Shown: positions 38,571 through 47,944, counted from the stretch's first letter. The stretch: 64,000 nucleotides of DNA from Deltaproteobacteria bacterium HGW-Deltaproteobacteria-12 (GCA_002840565.1 PHBK01000006.1:1-64000), one strand, 5' to 3'. Notes: generated by a model from the sequence alone, not told the origin. Program-made: numbers and translations.

Positions 38571-40046
38571 CTAGAAATATTTTTTCCTTTTTGACGAAGG
38601 CAGTATGCCCATCATCTCCCGATACTTGGCTACAGTCCTTCGCGCAATAGTAATTCCTTTTTGCTGCAGCAGATCAACAATTTCACAATCGCTAAAAGGT
38701 TTTTTGGGATCTTCCTTATTGACCAGATATTTAATCTCTTCTTTGACGCTCTTGGATGCGATTGTTTCGCCTGTGGTTCTCTGGATAGAACTACCAAAGA
38801 AATATTTCATTTCGAAAATACCGCGGGGAGAATGCATGTATTTATTCGTGACAACACGGCTGATGGTGGACTCGTGCATTTCTACATCATCGGCTACATC
38901 CCGCAGAATCAAAGGTTTAAGAAAGTTAATGCCCCGATCAAAGAAATCTTTTTGAAATTTTACAATACTTTCGGCAACTCTGTAAATCGTCTTTTGACGC
39001 TGCTGAATGCTTTTTATCAACCATGTCGCCGACTGAACCTTCTCCTTAATATATTTCTTCCCGTTTTCTTCTTCATTAGAGTCACCATGACACCCCACTC
39101 CTGCCATAACTTCCCGATAGAAATTGCTTATGCGCAGGCGAGGCAAACCGTCATCGTTGAGAATTATTTTATATTCGTCTCCTGATTTCACGACATAGAC
39201 ATCAGGAATTATTGCTTGAACTTTTTCTTCCGAAAATATGCTGCCCGGCTTTGGTTCCATGTTGCTGATCAGGAGAACTGCATTTTCCACTTCGCGCAAG
39301 GGAATTTTCAATTTACGGGCTATGTGCACATAACTTTTGAGCTCCAGATCTTTAAGATGATCTTTAATTATTTTTTCAATGATGGGATTTTTGACACCCA
39401 GCATTCTGGCCTGAATCAAAAGACACTCCTGCAAATCGCGTGCGGCGACTCCTGCGGGATCAAATTCTTGAACTTTTTTCAATACAGCTTCGACAAATTC
39501 TTCCGTTACTTTTTCTAATTCGGCAATTTCCTGAATCGTGGCACATAAATAACCGTTTTGATCAAGGTTGCCTGCTATTTGCGAACCGACTCTCATCTCT
39601 TCAGCAGTCAACGGAGAAAGTTTCATTTGCCACATGAGATGTTCAGTAAGTGACTGGATCTCCGTGATCATATTATCCCAGACGGGAGCCTCAGTATCTT
39701 TACGGTCATAAGATACGCCGACCGGGCCGTAGTCTTCCAGATAATTGCTCCAATCAAACTCTTCCCGGCCATCCCCCTCGCCGGTCAGCTCTTCCGTGCG
39801 CTCGACGACTTTTACATCCTGCTTTTCAATTGACTGGACATCATCTTCACTGGCTAAATGAATTTCTTCTTCATTGCCTTCGTCCGGCATCGCTTCCTCC
39901 AGGAGAGGGTTCTCTTCCATTTCCTGGTTAATCGTATCGACAAGCTCCAGCCGCGACAATTGCAGGAGCTTGATGGCCTGCTGCAGCTGGGGCGTCATAA
40001 TTAACTGCTGCGAAAGTTTAAGATTTTGTTTTAATTCAAAAGCCAT
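38571..40046 (-). CDS. rpoN: RNA polymerase sigma-54 factor
   Basis: Sigma factor for -24/-12 promoters that need AAA+ activators. Region I is Gln-rich (LKLSQQLIMTPQLQQAIKLL), followed by an acidic region II, the core-binding domain and the C-terminal RpoN box ARRTVAKYRE near residue 470, with an HTH before it (DVEMHESTISRVVTNKYM). 491 residues from the ATG at 40046; a TTG three codons earlier is less likely. Follows lptB. Confidence 0.96.
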   Translation of the reverse strand: MAFELKQNLKLSQQLIMTPQLQQAIKLLQLSRLELVDTINQEMEENPLLEEAMPDEGNEEEIHLASEDDVQSIEKQDVKVVERTEELTGEGDGREEFDWSNYLEDYGPVGVSYDRKDTEAPVWDNMITEIQSLTEHLMWQMKLSPLTAEEMRVGSQIAGNLDQNGYLCATIQEIAELEKVTEEFVEAVLKKVQEFDPAGVAARDLQECLLIQARMLGVKNPIIEKIIKDHLKDLELKSYVHIARKLKIPLREVENAVLLISNMEPKPGSIFSEEKVQAIIPDVYVVKSGDEYKIILNDDGLPRLRISNFYREVMAGVGCHGDSNEEENGKKYIKEKVQSATWLIKSIQQRQKTIYRVAESIVKFQKDFFDRGINFLKPLILRDVADDVEMHESTISRVVTNKYMHSPRGIFEMKYFFGSSIQRTTGETIASKSVKEEIKYLVNKEDPKKPFSDCEIVDLLQQKGITIARRTVAKYREMMGILPSSKRKKYF

Positions 40047-40073
40047 ACTTATCAACTTTTATCTATTCGAAAT

Positions 40074-40796
40074 TTATAGACTGAAATCTTCACCAAAATA
40101 GAACTTCCGGGCCAACTCGCTGTTGGCGATTGCTTCAGGTTCACCTTCAACAAGGATTTCTCCTTCATTGACAATATAAGCACGGTCGCAACAAGAAAGT
40201 GTTTCCCGTACATTATGATCAGAAATAATGATGCCGATTCCTTTTGCTTTTAATTTAGCTATTATTTTTTGGATATCAGCTACGGCCAGAGGGTCGATAC
40301 CGGCAAAAGGTTCATCCAGCAGAATATATTTCGGCGATGTAACTAAGGCCCTCGTAATCTCTACCCTTCTTCTTTCTCCGCCGGAAAGTGAATAAGCTTG
40401 ATTTTTGGCAAGTCCCGCCAGATCCAACTCTCCCAGCAGTTCTTTCAGCCTCTCTCTTCTTTCATCCTCTTGCAGGTTAAGTGTTTCCAAAATTGCCAGT
40501 ATATTTTCTTCCACGGTTAATTTGCGAAAAATCGAAGGCTCCTGGGGCAGATAATTCAGCCCTCTCCTGGCCCTTTTATACATAGGATATCTTCCTATAT
40601 CTTCGCCGTCCAGAAATATCTTTCCGTCATCGGGCTTAACCAAGCCAACAATCATATAGAATGTTGTTGTTTTACCGGCGCCGTTTGGGCCTAACAAACC
40701 GACAACTTCACCCGGTGAAATCGACAAATCAATATTATTGACAACTTTTCTCTTACTGTAAATTTTAGTTAACCCTTGTGCCGACAAATTACTCAT
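40074..40796 (-). CDS. lptB: LPS export ABC transporter ATP-binding protein
   Basis: ATPase that drives LPS extraction from the inner membrane with LptFG and LptC. 240 residues with Walker A GPNGAGKTT, Q-loop YLPQEPSIFRKLTVEEN, signature LSGGERRR, Walker B ILLDEPFAG and the H-loop SDHNV, all LptB-like. Between lptA and rpoN, the classic position. Confidence 0.97.
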   Translation of the reverse strand: MSNLSAQGLTKIYSKRKVVNNIDLSISPGEVVGLLGPNGAGKTTTFYMIVGLVKPDDGKIFLDGEDIGRYPMYKRARRGLNYLPQEPSIFRKLTVEENILAILETLNLQEDERRERLKELLGELDLAGLAKNQAYSLSGGERRRVEITRALVTSPKYILLDEPFAGIDPLAVADIQKIIAKLKAKGIGIIISDHNVRETLSCCDRAYIVNEGEILVEGEPEAIANSELARKFYFGEDFSL

Positions 40797-40812
40797 TTTT
40801 TTCTATCTTTAA

Positions 40813-41370
40813 TTATTTTTTATTTTCATTTTTCTCTTGCGGATAGATGACGGCCTTCACTCTTTTTTTCGGATCACTTTCCACTACTCCGCGGTCTTCA
40901 TTGACAAACACTGTTACCTTATCTCCCTTGATCAAGTTCTTTCCATCGCGCAAAGTGGCATTACCGGTCATAATAATCTGCCCGCTATCCTGAAAATATA
41001 CGGCTTCGTCTCCTGTGGCAATGCGTTCTTTTTGTGTTACAACAACATTTCCTTTAGCTTCAATTTTTTCCAGATCTCCGGTACCTTCGACTTCTTTAGC
41101 GCCGACTTTATCTTTTTTGCCAGCTTCTTTTTTGTAGTATAACAACAAACGGTCTGACTTTATCTCTTTATCCCCCTGGGTAGCCACCGCATTTCCGGAA
41201 AAGACTACCAGTTTTTTTTCATTAAAGGCATCCATGCGGTCCGAAACAATTTCAATCGGCTCTTTGGAATTGATTTTATTTATTTTTACCGGATTATCCT
41301 TGGCCTGAACGGAAGAAAAAAACAGTAATACAAAAAATGTAAATAATATAAATATTTTATTACTTTTCAT
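40813..41370 (-). CDS. lptA: Periplasmic LPS transport protein LptA (OstA-like)
   Basis: Forms the periplasmic bridge that carries LPS to the outer membrane. 185 residues with a signal peptide (about 1-23, cleaved after VQA) and the beta-jellyroll OstA repeats: VFSGNAVATQGDKEIKSDRL and a later TGNATLRDGKNLIKGDKV. Gaps of 12-16 bp to lptC and lptB show co-transcription. The middle has a Lys-rich insertion. Confidence 0.92.
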   Translation of the reverse strand: MKSNKIFILFTFFVLLFFSSVQAKDNPVKINKINSKEPIEIVSDRMDAFNEKKLVVFSGNAVATQGDKEIKSDRLLLYYKKEAGKKDKVGAKEVEGTGDLEKIEAKGNVVVTQKERIATGDEAVYFQDSGQIIMTGNATLRDGKNLIKGDKVTVFVNEDRGVVESDPKKRVKAVIYPQEKNENKK

Positions 41371-41382
41371 TAAGTTTTCCGG

Positions 41383-41937
41383 TCAATTTATTCTTGCTTT
41401 TACGGCAGACAAAAGGTTTAATTCTCCCGTGTTCATATACAGAGCAAGTCCTGTTCCGCTTATTTTCATCCTTTTATTTTCCATCACGACCGGCGCGTCC
41501 GTGTAGAATTTCTTTTCTGCATCCGAATATTTAAGATAATCAGTGGTAAAACGATCTCCCGAATCGGACACAATGGCAACGTTACCTTTAATTTCAATAT
41601 CTTTTTTGTCCGTCAGCATTTGACCTTTATCACCTTTCATCACATATACTTTCTTTTCCGCTGTCGTCAATATTATTTGAACATGATCAAATACGGCAAG
41701 ATTTTGTTTTTTGTCAAACTGGGCAGTCTGAGCTTTTACTTCCCATTTGGAGTTCGCTTCTCCTACCTCCGTATAGACAAAATCTTTAATCTGCAGATCA
41801 ACGTGATCAGGCAATATCTTTAATATATTCTTCGGCTTATCGCTGATTTTATGGATAACATAACCGGCAATGGACGCCGCTGCCAATAAGATAATTCCAA
41901 TCAATGTCAGAATTACTTTTTTTTTGCTTAATTTCAT
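41383..41937 (-). CDS. lptC: LPS export protein LptC
   Basis: Bitopic inner-membrane protein that hands LPS from LptBFG to LptA. One membrane segment (about 8-27) and a periplasmic beta-jellyroll (about 45-180: IKDFVYTEVGEANSKWEVKAQ, MKGDKGQMLTDKKDIEIKGNV). 184 residues, the usual length. First gene of the present lptC-lptA-lptB-rpoN transcript; kdsC, its usual upstream partner, is 7 kb away beyond a plus-strand cassette. Confidence 0.92.
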   Translation of the reverse strand: MKLSKKKVILTLIGIILLAAASIAGYVIHKISDKPKNILKILPDHVDLQIKDFVYTEVGEANSKWEVKAQTAQFDKKQNLAVFDHVQIILTTAEKKVYVMKGDKGQMLTDKKDIEIKGNVAIVSDSGDRFTTDYLKYSDAEKKFYTDAPVVMENKRMKISGTGLALYMNTGELNLLSAVKARIN

Positions 41938-41985
41938 CTGACGTTAAAGTCCGGCTCTTTTTACTTCATTCTTATCCATGATTCT

Positions 41986-42014
41986 TTTATACCATTCGAC
42001 AGGAGACATGTAAA
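41986..42014 (-). promoter_or_regulatory. Sigma70-type promoter of lptC-lptA-lptB-rpoN
   Basis: On the minus strand TTTACA (plus 42009-42014) and TATAAA (plus 41986-41991) are exactly 17 bp apart, about 50 bp before the lptC start. It lies at the junction with the plus-strand cassette and would restore expression after separation from kdsA-kdsC. Confidence 0.55.
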
Positions 42015-42201
42015 GATTTAAGGTTAGTCATTAAGCACCGGCCAAGCTCTGTCATGCCGGGCAAAAATATTTCTTTAATAAAATTATTATATGTGTAAGA
42101 ATTTACCGTAAATTATGCGGCAAACAAGAGAGTGACGGCCCAATTTGACTCTTGTCTTTGTCGCCTTTGCATACCAACTAAGATATAAGGCCGGTCTACA
42201 T

Positions 42202-43713
42202 ATGGTTCGTGAGAACAAACTGGAATTGTTACAAAAGAGAATCCGGAAACTGGAAAAGGAAATTGCCATTTCCCAAAGTGTTGCCAGAGAGCTGAAAGAA
42301 TCCCAGAAAAGATACACGCACTTTTTTGAACATTCTCCAGTTATGGTTTACCGTACTGATAAAAGAGGTAATATAGTTGATATCAACGAATCCGGCGTCG
42401 ATCTTCTGGGCTACAGCAGCCGCAAAGAAATTATCGGAATGAAAACGCGCTTTTTTTACGCCGATCCGGAAGAACGTGTTAATCTTTTGCGCAACGTCAA
42501 TAAATTTGGTTTTGTCCGGGAATTCGAAACACGCTTGAACCGTAAAAATGGCACAATCATTAACGTTCAGGTTTCGGCCGTACAGCGTAATATAAATGGG
42601 AGCATGGACGGTTACGAAGGATTTGTTCTTGATATCACATGCCGCAAAGAAGCCGAGCGAGCGCTGATTGAATCCGAAGAAAAATATCGCACAGTAGCCG
42701 AGAATTCATTGGCCGCAATTTTTATTCATCAGAATAAGAGGTTTTGCTACGCTAATCAACGCTTTGTCGAATTGCTGGGGTATGACTCAGCGACGGAAAT
42801 TATCGGTACAGCCTTTTGGGAAACAGTTCATCCCGATGACAGGCCGGTGGTTAAGGAGAGAGGTTTAAGAAGAACAAAAAAAGACTTTTACCCCCATCAG
42901 TATCCCTTCCGGGCCCTGAAAAAAGACGGTACGGTCATCTGGGTGGAATTAAGAGCCGCACGTGCCTCATATATGGGGCAGCCGGCAGTTATCGGGAATT
43001 TTATCGATATAACCCAAAGCCGGCAGGCAGAAGAAGAAATCCGGCTGTTAACGCAAAGGCTCATTGAGGCCGGCGAAAAAGAGCGGAAGCAGATCGCCGC
43101 CGATATTCATGACGAGTTCGGTCAAGCTTTGACATCACTGCATTTTGACCTCGAAGCGATGCAACGTTCATTACCCCGCGAGGCTGTTGAACAGATAAAT
43201 AAGTTCGGGAGTCTTATCGCCAAAATCGAAAAACTTGCTGATTTCGTCAGAAAAACCACTTCTTACATCCGCCCTGATGTTTTGGATCATCTTGGTTTGA
43301 TTCCTGCTCTGGAATGGTATGTGAAAGAATTCATTCAGCGGCACCCGGACAAAAAAATCAAAATGAAAGTTACCGGTTTTAAAAAAAGACTCTCCCCGGA
43401 GACAGAAATTTTCTTATATCGATTTTGCCAGGAGTGCCTGACGAATATCCACAAGCATGCCCAGGCCACTTCGGTTAAAATTATGTTAACTACCAGTTAT
43501 CCCTGGGCAATATTTATCATCAAAGATAACGGCATCGGATTTCAGCAGTCGAAAAGCGGTCTGCCGAATAATATTAAAACGCACGGAATAGGGCTGCAGA
43601 GCATGAAAGAAACAGTTGCCGCCTTAAGGGGTAAGATGGATATAATATCGGGTCCCGGTAAAGGCACGTCTATAAGAATCGAATTGCCTTTCAATGGAGA
43701 AAACAATGAGTAA
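42202..43713 (+). CDS. Cytosolic PAS-PAS histidine kinase (NarL-system type)
   Basis: Sensor of a two-component pair. After a short coiled-coil start, two PAS domains follow (about 45-160, 165-285), then a HisKA_3 dimerisation domain with the phospho-acceptor in ERKQIAADIHDEFGQALT (about 315-335) and a HATPase domain with NIHKHA and DNGIGF. No membrane segment, so the signal is internal, for example redox or a metabolite. A TTG-started version 19 codons longer is possible; ATG 42202 is chosen. The end overlaps the regulator gene by 8 bp. Confidence 0.88.
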   Translation: MVRENKLELLQKRIRKLEKEIAISQSVARELKESQKRYTHFFEHSPVMVYRTDKRGNIVDINESGVDLLGYSSRKEIIGMKTRFFYADPEERVNLLRNVNKFGFVREFETRLNRKNGTIINVQVSAVQRNINGSMDGYEGFVLDITCRKEAERALIESEEKYRTVAENSLAAIFIHQNKRFCYANQRFVELLGYDSATEIIGTAFWETVHPDDRPVVKERGLRRTKKDFYPHQYPFRALKKDGTVIWVELRAARASYMGQPAVIGNFIDITQSRQAEEEIRLLTQRLIEAGEKERKQIAADIHDEFGQALTSLHFDLEAMQRSLPREAVEQINKFGSLIAKIEKLADFVRKTTSYIRPDVLDHLGLIPALEWYVKEFIQRHPDKKIKMKVTGFKKRLSPETEIFLYRFCQECLTNIHKHAQATSVKIMLTTSYPWAIFIIKDNGIGFQQSKSGLPNNIKTHGIGLQSMKETVAALRGKMDIISGPGKGTSIRIELPFNGENNE

Positions 43714-44374
43714 AATAAAAATTTTGATCACCGATGATCATGCTATTGTGCGCGATGGTTTGAGGCAACTCCTCAGCAGCCAGACAGATATGGAAGTCGT
43801 GGGAGAGGCGGAAGACGGAAAACAGTGTTTAGATAAAGTAAAAACGCTTCATCCGGATGTAACCCTCCTGGACATCGCTATGCCACAGATCACCGGGCTG
43901 GAAGTGATCAGTCTCATTAAAGAATCCGTTCCAAAAACACAAGTAGTTGTTCTGTCGATGCATGCGAAAGAAAACTATGTCCGGCAGGCGCTCGCGGCAG
44001 GAGCTCTCGGATACGTAATGAAGGCATCCCCCAGTTCCGATATTCTGGAAGCTATCCGGGCGGCTCATCGCGGAGAATATTTTCTCAGCTCCAAACTGCG
44101 CACAGAAATTATCGGCTCCTATGCCAAGCGCAGGGTGATAAATCCGGCGGCAAGCGGCTATGATCTTTTGTCGGAAAGAGAACAGCAGGTTTTTCGACTG
44201 GTTGCACAAGGATTCTCGACAAGCAAAATCGGAGAGATTCTTTGTGTGAGCCCCAAAACAGTGGAAAAGCATCGCACCAGCATTATGAGTAAATTGGGAG
44301 TTCATGATCGCCTCGGTTTGATGAAGTATGCCATTAAAATCGGAGTGGTTGATCCGGATCTCTGGGAAGATTAA
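43706..44374 (+). CDS. NarL/LuxR-family response regulator
   Basis: Receiver domain (1-120) with DDH acidic pair, phospho-Asp in VTLLDIAMPQ and Lys in YVMKASPS; C-terminal LuxR-type HTH (about 155-215) with LSEREQQVFRLVAQGFSTSK and VSPKTVEKHRTSIMSKLGV. 222 residues from ATG 43706, whose GGAG lies just upstream; an ATG four codons earlier is also in frame. As partner of the kinase it most likely controls the permease/dehydrogenase/BKACE genes that follow. Confidence 0.9.
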   Translation: MSKIKILITDDHAIVRDGLRQLLSSQTDMEVVGEAEDGKQCLDKVKTLHPDVTLLDIAMPQITGLEVISLIKESVPKTQVVVLSMHAKENYVRQALAAGALGYVMKASPSSDILEAIRAAHRGEYFLSSKLRTEIIGSYAKRRVINPAASGYDLLSEREQQVFRLVAQGFSTSKIGEILCVSPKTVEKHRTSIMSKLGVHDRLGLMKYAIKIGVVDPDLWED

Positions 44375-44436
44375 CCGCTTTCATCCACTAAAGAAAAAGT
44401 AGCTAAATCCCCCCCCTTTAATAGGGCTATCCCCCA

Positions 44437-44465
44437 TTGATTGTTTTTTCATCCTTCTTTACAAG
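44437..44465 (+). promoter_or_regulatory. Possible promoter of the permease-BKACE operon
   Basis: TTGATT (44437-44442) and TACAAG (44460-44465) are 17 bp apart, 31 bp before the permease ATG. Just upstream are two C-runs (AATCCCCCCC and TATCCCCCATT) that could belong to a regulator site. Modest matches only. Confidence 0.35.
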
Positions 44466-44496
44466 TATCTCTAAATTTAAAAGAAGGAGGTTTTTT

Positions 44497-45807
44497 ATGG
44501 ATGTAAGCACTTTAAGTATCATCGGAATTCTTTTGTCACTGGTATTCATCATCGTTCTTGCTCTCAAAGGTTGGCATATTATTTTGATTGCCCCCCTGGC
44601 AGCCGTCATTGTTGCCCTGTTTTCCAGCATGGATATCATGCCAACTCTTTACGGACCTTATATGAAGGGTTTCGTCAATTACGCCGGCAAATTTTATTTA
44701 TTGTTTCTGGCCGGTTCTCTCTTCGGCAAGTTTATGGAAGACAGCGGCGCTGCGCGGTCGATTGCTGAAGGCATTTTAAAGGTGATCGGGCGCAAGAGCG
44801 CCATTGCCGCCATCTGGGCGGCCGGTATTATCGCGATTGCCCTGACCTATGGCGGTGTGAGCTTATTTGTAGTCGTTTTCGTCATGATTCCCATTGCCCG
44901 GCCCATGTTCAAGGATTTGAATATTCCCTGGAATCTGTTCGCTATTTCTTTTGCCGTGGGTATTGGTTCTGTGACCATGACCATGATGCCCGGCTCCCCG
45001 CAGATATTGAATATTATGCCCACAAAATATATGGCTTCCACACCGATGGCGGCACCGGCACTGGGCATAATCGCTTCAATTTTAGTTCTTATTTTCACCC
45101 ATATTTACATATTGTATGCCGTAAAACAGTACAAGACGAAAGGTGAAGGTTATGTTGCGCCTGCCGGAGTCGGTATGGTGAGCGTCGCCGATGTTTCTCT
45201 GGAAAAACTCCCCAACTTCTGGCTCAGCATTATTCCCCTGATTGTGGTTATCGCCCTGCTGAACGTTTTTAAATTTGATGCCGTTATCGCCCTGTGTGCC
45301 GGAGCATTGGTTTGCTTCATATTCTTCTTCAAGAACTTCCCCAGCATTCTGGATACACTCACCAAGGGTGCAGTGAATACTGTTATCCCGATCGTCAATA
45401 CCTGTGCTGATGTCGGTTACGGTATGGCAGTTGCAGCTACAGCCGGTTTCAAAGTTATCACCGCCTGGATGTTAACGCTGCCCATGCATCCCATTGTTTC
45501 TTTGTCTATCGCCACGAATATCATGGCCGCAATTACCGGTTCGGCTTCCGGCGGTTTGGGAATCATCCTGGAGACATTATCGGCAAAATATCTGGCTTTG
45601 GGACTCAGCCCCGAGCTCATTCACCGTGTTTCCACCATGTCCGCAGGATGTTTTGATGCCATGCCGCATAATGGCGTTGTCATCACTTTCCTGGCGATCG
45701 CCGGATTAACGCACATGAATTCTTATAAACACATATTTTTCGCTCACATCGTGACGACACTTATAACCCTGATAATCGTAATTCCTCTAGGAATTATGCT
45801 GTACTAA
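44497..45807 (+). CDS. GntP-family proton symporter
   Basis: Permease of 436 residues with about twelve membrane segments. Features fit the GntP (gluconate/beta-hydroxybutyrate permease) family: YGGVSLFVVVFVMIPIARPMFK, SVTMTMMPGSPQILNIMPTKY and the C-terminal TGSASGGLGI with GCFDAMPHNGVV. ATG 44497 follows GAAGGAGG; earlier in-frame starts have none. Members import gluconate, other sugar acids or 3-hydroxybutyrate, so uptake of a hydroxy acid fits the downstream dehydrogenases. Confidence 0.87.
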   Translation: MDVSTLSIIGILLSLVFIIVLALKGWHIILIAPLAAVIVALFSSMDIMPTLYGPYMKGFVNYAGKFYLLFLAGSLFGKFMEDSGAARSIAEGILKVIGRKSAIAAIWAAGIIAIALTYGGVSLFVVVFVMIPIARPMFKDLNIPWNLFAISFAVGIGSVTMTMMPGSPQILNIMPTKYMASTPMAAPALGIIASILVLIFTHIYILYAVKQYKTKGEGYVAPAGVGMVSVADVSLEKLPNFWLSIIPLIVVIALLNVFKFDAVIALCAGALVCFIFFFKNFPSILDTLTKGAVNTVIPIVNTCADVGYGMAVAATAGFKVITAWMLTLPMHPIVSLSIATNIMAAITGSASGGLGIILETLSAKYLALGLSPELIHRVSTMSAGCFDAMPHNGVVITFLAIAGLTHMNSYKHIFFAHIVTTLITLIIVIPLGIMLY

Positions 45808-45819
45808 AAAAAGCAGTTC

Positions 45820-45854
45820 TTATCCCTCCTGGACGGCTTGATCAGGAGGGATAA
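45820..45854 (+). terminator. Intercistronic hairpin after the permease gene
   Basis: TTATCCCTCCTG and CAGGAGGGATAA are perfect 12-bp arms around an 11-base loop, 13 bp after the permease stop and 40 bp before the next gene, followed by ATAATTTTT. It could be a partial terminator or an mRNA processing/stability element that sets unequal expression. The right arm contains AGGAGGG, which could mimic or mask a ribosome site. Confidence 0.6.
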
Positions 45855-45894
45855 ATAATTTTTCAGTTCCAATACATTGAATTAAGGAGGATTT

Positions 45895-46800
45895 ATGTCA
45901 AGACCATTTGAAAAAGTTGCTGTTGTTGGCGCCGGTTTGCTGGGAGCTCAGATTGCTCTGCTGTCGGCTTATGCCGGCTATAAAGTCAATCTCTATGATA
46001 CCAGGGAGACCGCTTTCGAAGATACCTACAAAAGGCTCGTTGGAGATTTCAAGAATAAGGGCATCACCCCCATTATACCCTGGGACAGTTGGGAGACGCT
46101 GAAAAGCGAAATTCAATTTAGCACCGACATTGCCGTCGCGCTGAAGGATGCTGATTTTGTTATCGAAGCAGTATTTGAAAATTTGGAAGTAAAACTTGAT
46201 GTCTTTAAAAAGATGAATGAGAATGCCCCGTCCAAAGCCATTTTTGCATCGAACAGCTCTTCGATGCCCATCTCCCGGATGGAGAACGCCAGCGGCCGGC
46301 CGGAAAAATGCATCAATGCCCACTTCTATCAGCCATTGCAGGGTATGATCATGGCCGATATCGCTCCCGGTTCTAAGACTCTGCCGGAAGTTATGGAAAA
46401 AGGCGAGGCCTGGATTACTTCTCTGGGCTGTATTCCGCTGAAAGTAAATAAAGAAATTCTGGGCTTCTGTTTCAACAGTGTCTGGAGGGCAATTAAGAGA
46501 CAAACCCTGTATATGTGGGGCAATGATTATGTTGATTTCCGGGACATCGATCGCGCCTGGAAGATATTCAGCAAAATGCCTATCGGACCTTTCGGTTTGA
46601 TGGACATGGTTGGCCTTGATGTAGTTTATGATATTGAAATGGTATACTACAATGAATCGAAAGATCCTAAAGACAAGCCGCCGGAGGCGTTCCTGGAGAA
46701 GATTAAAAGAGGTGAACTGGGCGTAAAGACGGGTAAAGGTTTTTACACCTATCCCAATCCCGAATTCCTCAGCCCGGAATTCATTAAACCGAAGAAATAA
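45895..46800 (+). CDS. 3-hydroxyacyl-CoA dehydrogenase family protein (first of two)
   Basis: NAD-dependent dehydrogenase of 301 residues: Rossmann motif VVGAGLLGAQIAL, Asp in VNLYD selecting NAD, IEAVFENLEVK, the Ser/Asn segment SNSSSMPIS and the catalytic His in AHFYQPLQ, then a C-terminal helical dimerisation domain ending in GVKTGKGFYTYP. A strong AAGGAGG lies before the ATG. It likely oxidises a 3-hydroxy acid or its CoA ester. It differs clearly from the second dehydrogenase in the cassette, so the two may have different substrates or steps. Confidence 0.87.
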   Translation: MSRPFEKVAVVGAGLLGAQIALLSAYAGYKVNLYDTRETAFEDTYKRLVGDFKNKGITPIIPWDSWETLKSEIQFSTDIAVALKDADFVIEAVFENLEVKLDVFKKMNENAPSKAIFASNSSSMPISRMENASGRPEKCINAHFYQPLQGMIMADIAPGSKTLPEVMEKGEAWITSLGCIPLKVNKEILGFCFNSVWRAIKRQTLYMWGNDYVDFRDIDRAWKIFSKMPIGPFGLMDMVGLDVVYDIEMVYYNESKDPKDKPPEAFLEKIKRGELGVKTGKGFYTYPNPEFLSPEFIKPKK

Positions 46801-46874
46801 CATACTATCTTTTTCCGTTTGCACTTTCGCATCAGAAAAAAAGGATAGACAAAACCAAGGAGGTATAAATATTT

Positions 46875-47798
46875 ATGAAAAACAAAGTCATAATCACATC
46901 AGCCGTCACGGGAAGCATTCACACTCCCACCATGTCGCCATATCTGCCCATTACACCGCAGCAGATTGCCGATGACGCCGTCCGTTCCTGCGAGGCAGGG
47001 GCGGCGGTTGTACACGTCCACGCCCGCAATCCGGAAAATGGAATGCCCTCTTCCGATCTGGGATTGATCAAAGAGATCGTTACGAGCATCAAGAGTCGCT
47101 GTCCTGCAGTCATCTGCATCACAACCGGTGGAGGGATGGGCATGTCCATAACCGAACGCCTCGCTCCGGTAACACAATACAAGCCGGAACTGGCATCCTG
47201 TAATGGAGGTTCCATAAACTGGGGTCTTTTCCCGATGGTGGGCCGTTACAAGGAATGGAAGTATGATTGGGAAAAGATGATGCTGGGCATGTCGGAGGAT
47301 TTTATTTTTCCCAACACCTTCAAGACTCTGAGGGAATATTGCGCGCAATTCGCCGAGACGCAGACCAAACCGGAATTCGAGGTATATGATTCCGCTCATG
47401 TGAACAATCTGGCTTTCCTCATCCAGGCCGGCTATATCAAAACACCGATCTACCTGCAGTTTGTACTGGGCATTCTGGGCGGACTGGCTGCCACTGTGGA
47501 GAATCTTATGTTCCTGGTCGAGCATGCCAAACGCAATATACCTGAATTTGAGTTTTCCGTCTGCGCTGCCGGAAAGGCGGAGTTTCCAATCTGTACGCAA
47601 GGTCTTCTGCTGGGCGGCAATGTCCGTGTCGGTCTGGAGGACAACCTCTACCTCGATAAAGGAAATTTAGCCAAGAGCAGTGCCGAACAAGTGACCAAGA
47701 TCGCCCGTATCGCCAAAGAACTGGGCGTGGAACCGGCCACTCCGGATGAAGCACGGGAAATTCTTGGCCTGAAAGGCATCGACAAGGTTAATTACTAA
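46875..47798 (+). CDS. BKACE family beta-keto acid cleavage enzyme (DUF849)
   Basis: Family members condense a beta-keto acid with acetyl-CoA and release acetoacetate and a new acyl-CoA; 3-keto-5-aminohexanoate cleavage enzyme is the founder. The 307 residues show the TIM-barrel start ITSAVTGSIHTPT, zinc-binding HVHARNPENG, ASCNGGSINWG and the C-terminal NVRVGLEDNLYL. AAGGAGG precedes the ATG. With a hydroxy-acid permease and two dehydrogenases alongside, its substrate should be the keto product of one of them. Which acid is not readable from sequence. Confidence 0.9.
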   Translation: MKNKVIITSAVTGSIHTPTMSPYLPITPQQIADDAVRSCEAGAAVVHVHARNPENGMPSSDLGLIKEIVTSIKSRCPAVICITTGGGMGMSITERLAPVTQYKPELASCNGGSINWGLFPMVGRYKEWKYDWEKMMLGMSEDFIFPNTFKTLREYCAQFAETQTKPEFEVYDSAHVNNLAFLIQAGYIKTPIYLQFVLGILGGLAATVENLMFLVEHAKRNIPEFEFSVCAAGKAEFPICTQGLLLGGNVRVGLEDNLYLDKGNLAKSSAEQVTKIARIAKELGVEPATPDEAREILGLKGIDKVNY

Positions 47799-47807
47799 CG
47801 TTTCTTT

Positions 47808-47838
47808 TAGCCCGGTGTCATCAAAAACCACCGGGCTA
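47808..47838 (+). terminator. Hairpin after the BKACE gene
   Basis: TAGCCCGGTG and CACCGGGCTA are perfect 10-bp arms with an 11-base loop, 9 bp after the BKACE stop. Only TT follows the stem, so termination would be partial; a second longer inverted repeat lies just downstream. Confidence 0.6.
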
Positions 47839-47860
47839 TTGGAGACAGGATGAAAGATCA

Positions 47861-47944
47861 TAAAAGGGTCACTCATTTACGAATAGTGTTCGCACTGTTT
47901 TCCTTCTGCCCCCCTCGGATAGATTAAATGGGTGACCCCTTTTA
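47861..47944. repeat. Long inverted repeat between BKACE and the second dehydrogenase
   Basis: The arm at 47861-47879 (TAAAAGGGTCACTCATTTA) pairs with 47925-47944 with one bulge and one G:U pair, enclosing about 45 bases. The downstream arm ends in CCCCTTTTATT, 23 bp before the next start codon and close to its AAAGGAG. It could be a miniature element or a regulatory stem controlling the second dehydrogenase. Confidence 0.5.

Noticed and set aside
45898..46824. Long open frame (308 codons) on the minus strand opposite the first dehydrogenase
   Set aside because: It lies wholly against a gene with clear Rossmann and catalytic motifs and a strong ribosome site; the antisense product has no recognisable motif and no ribosome site.
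46899..47600. Open frame of 233 codons on the minus strand inside the BKACE gene
   Set aside because: A shadow of the real gene; no motif or start signal.
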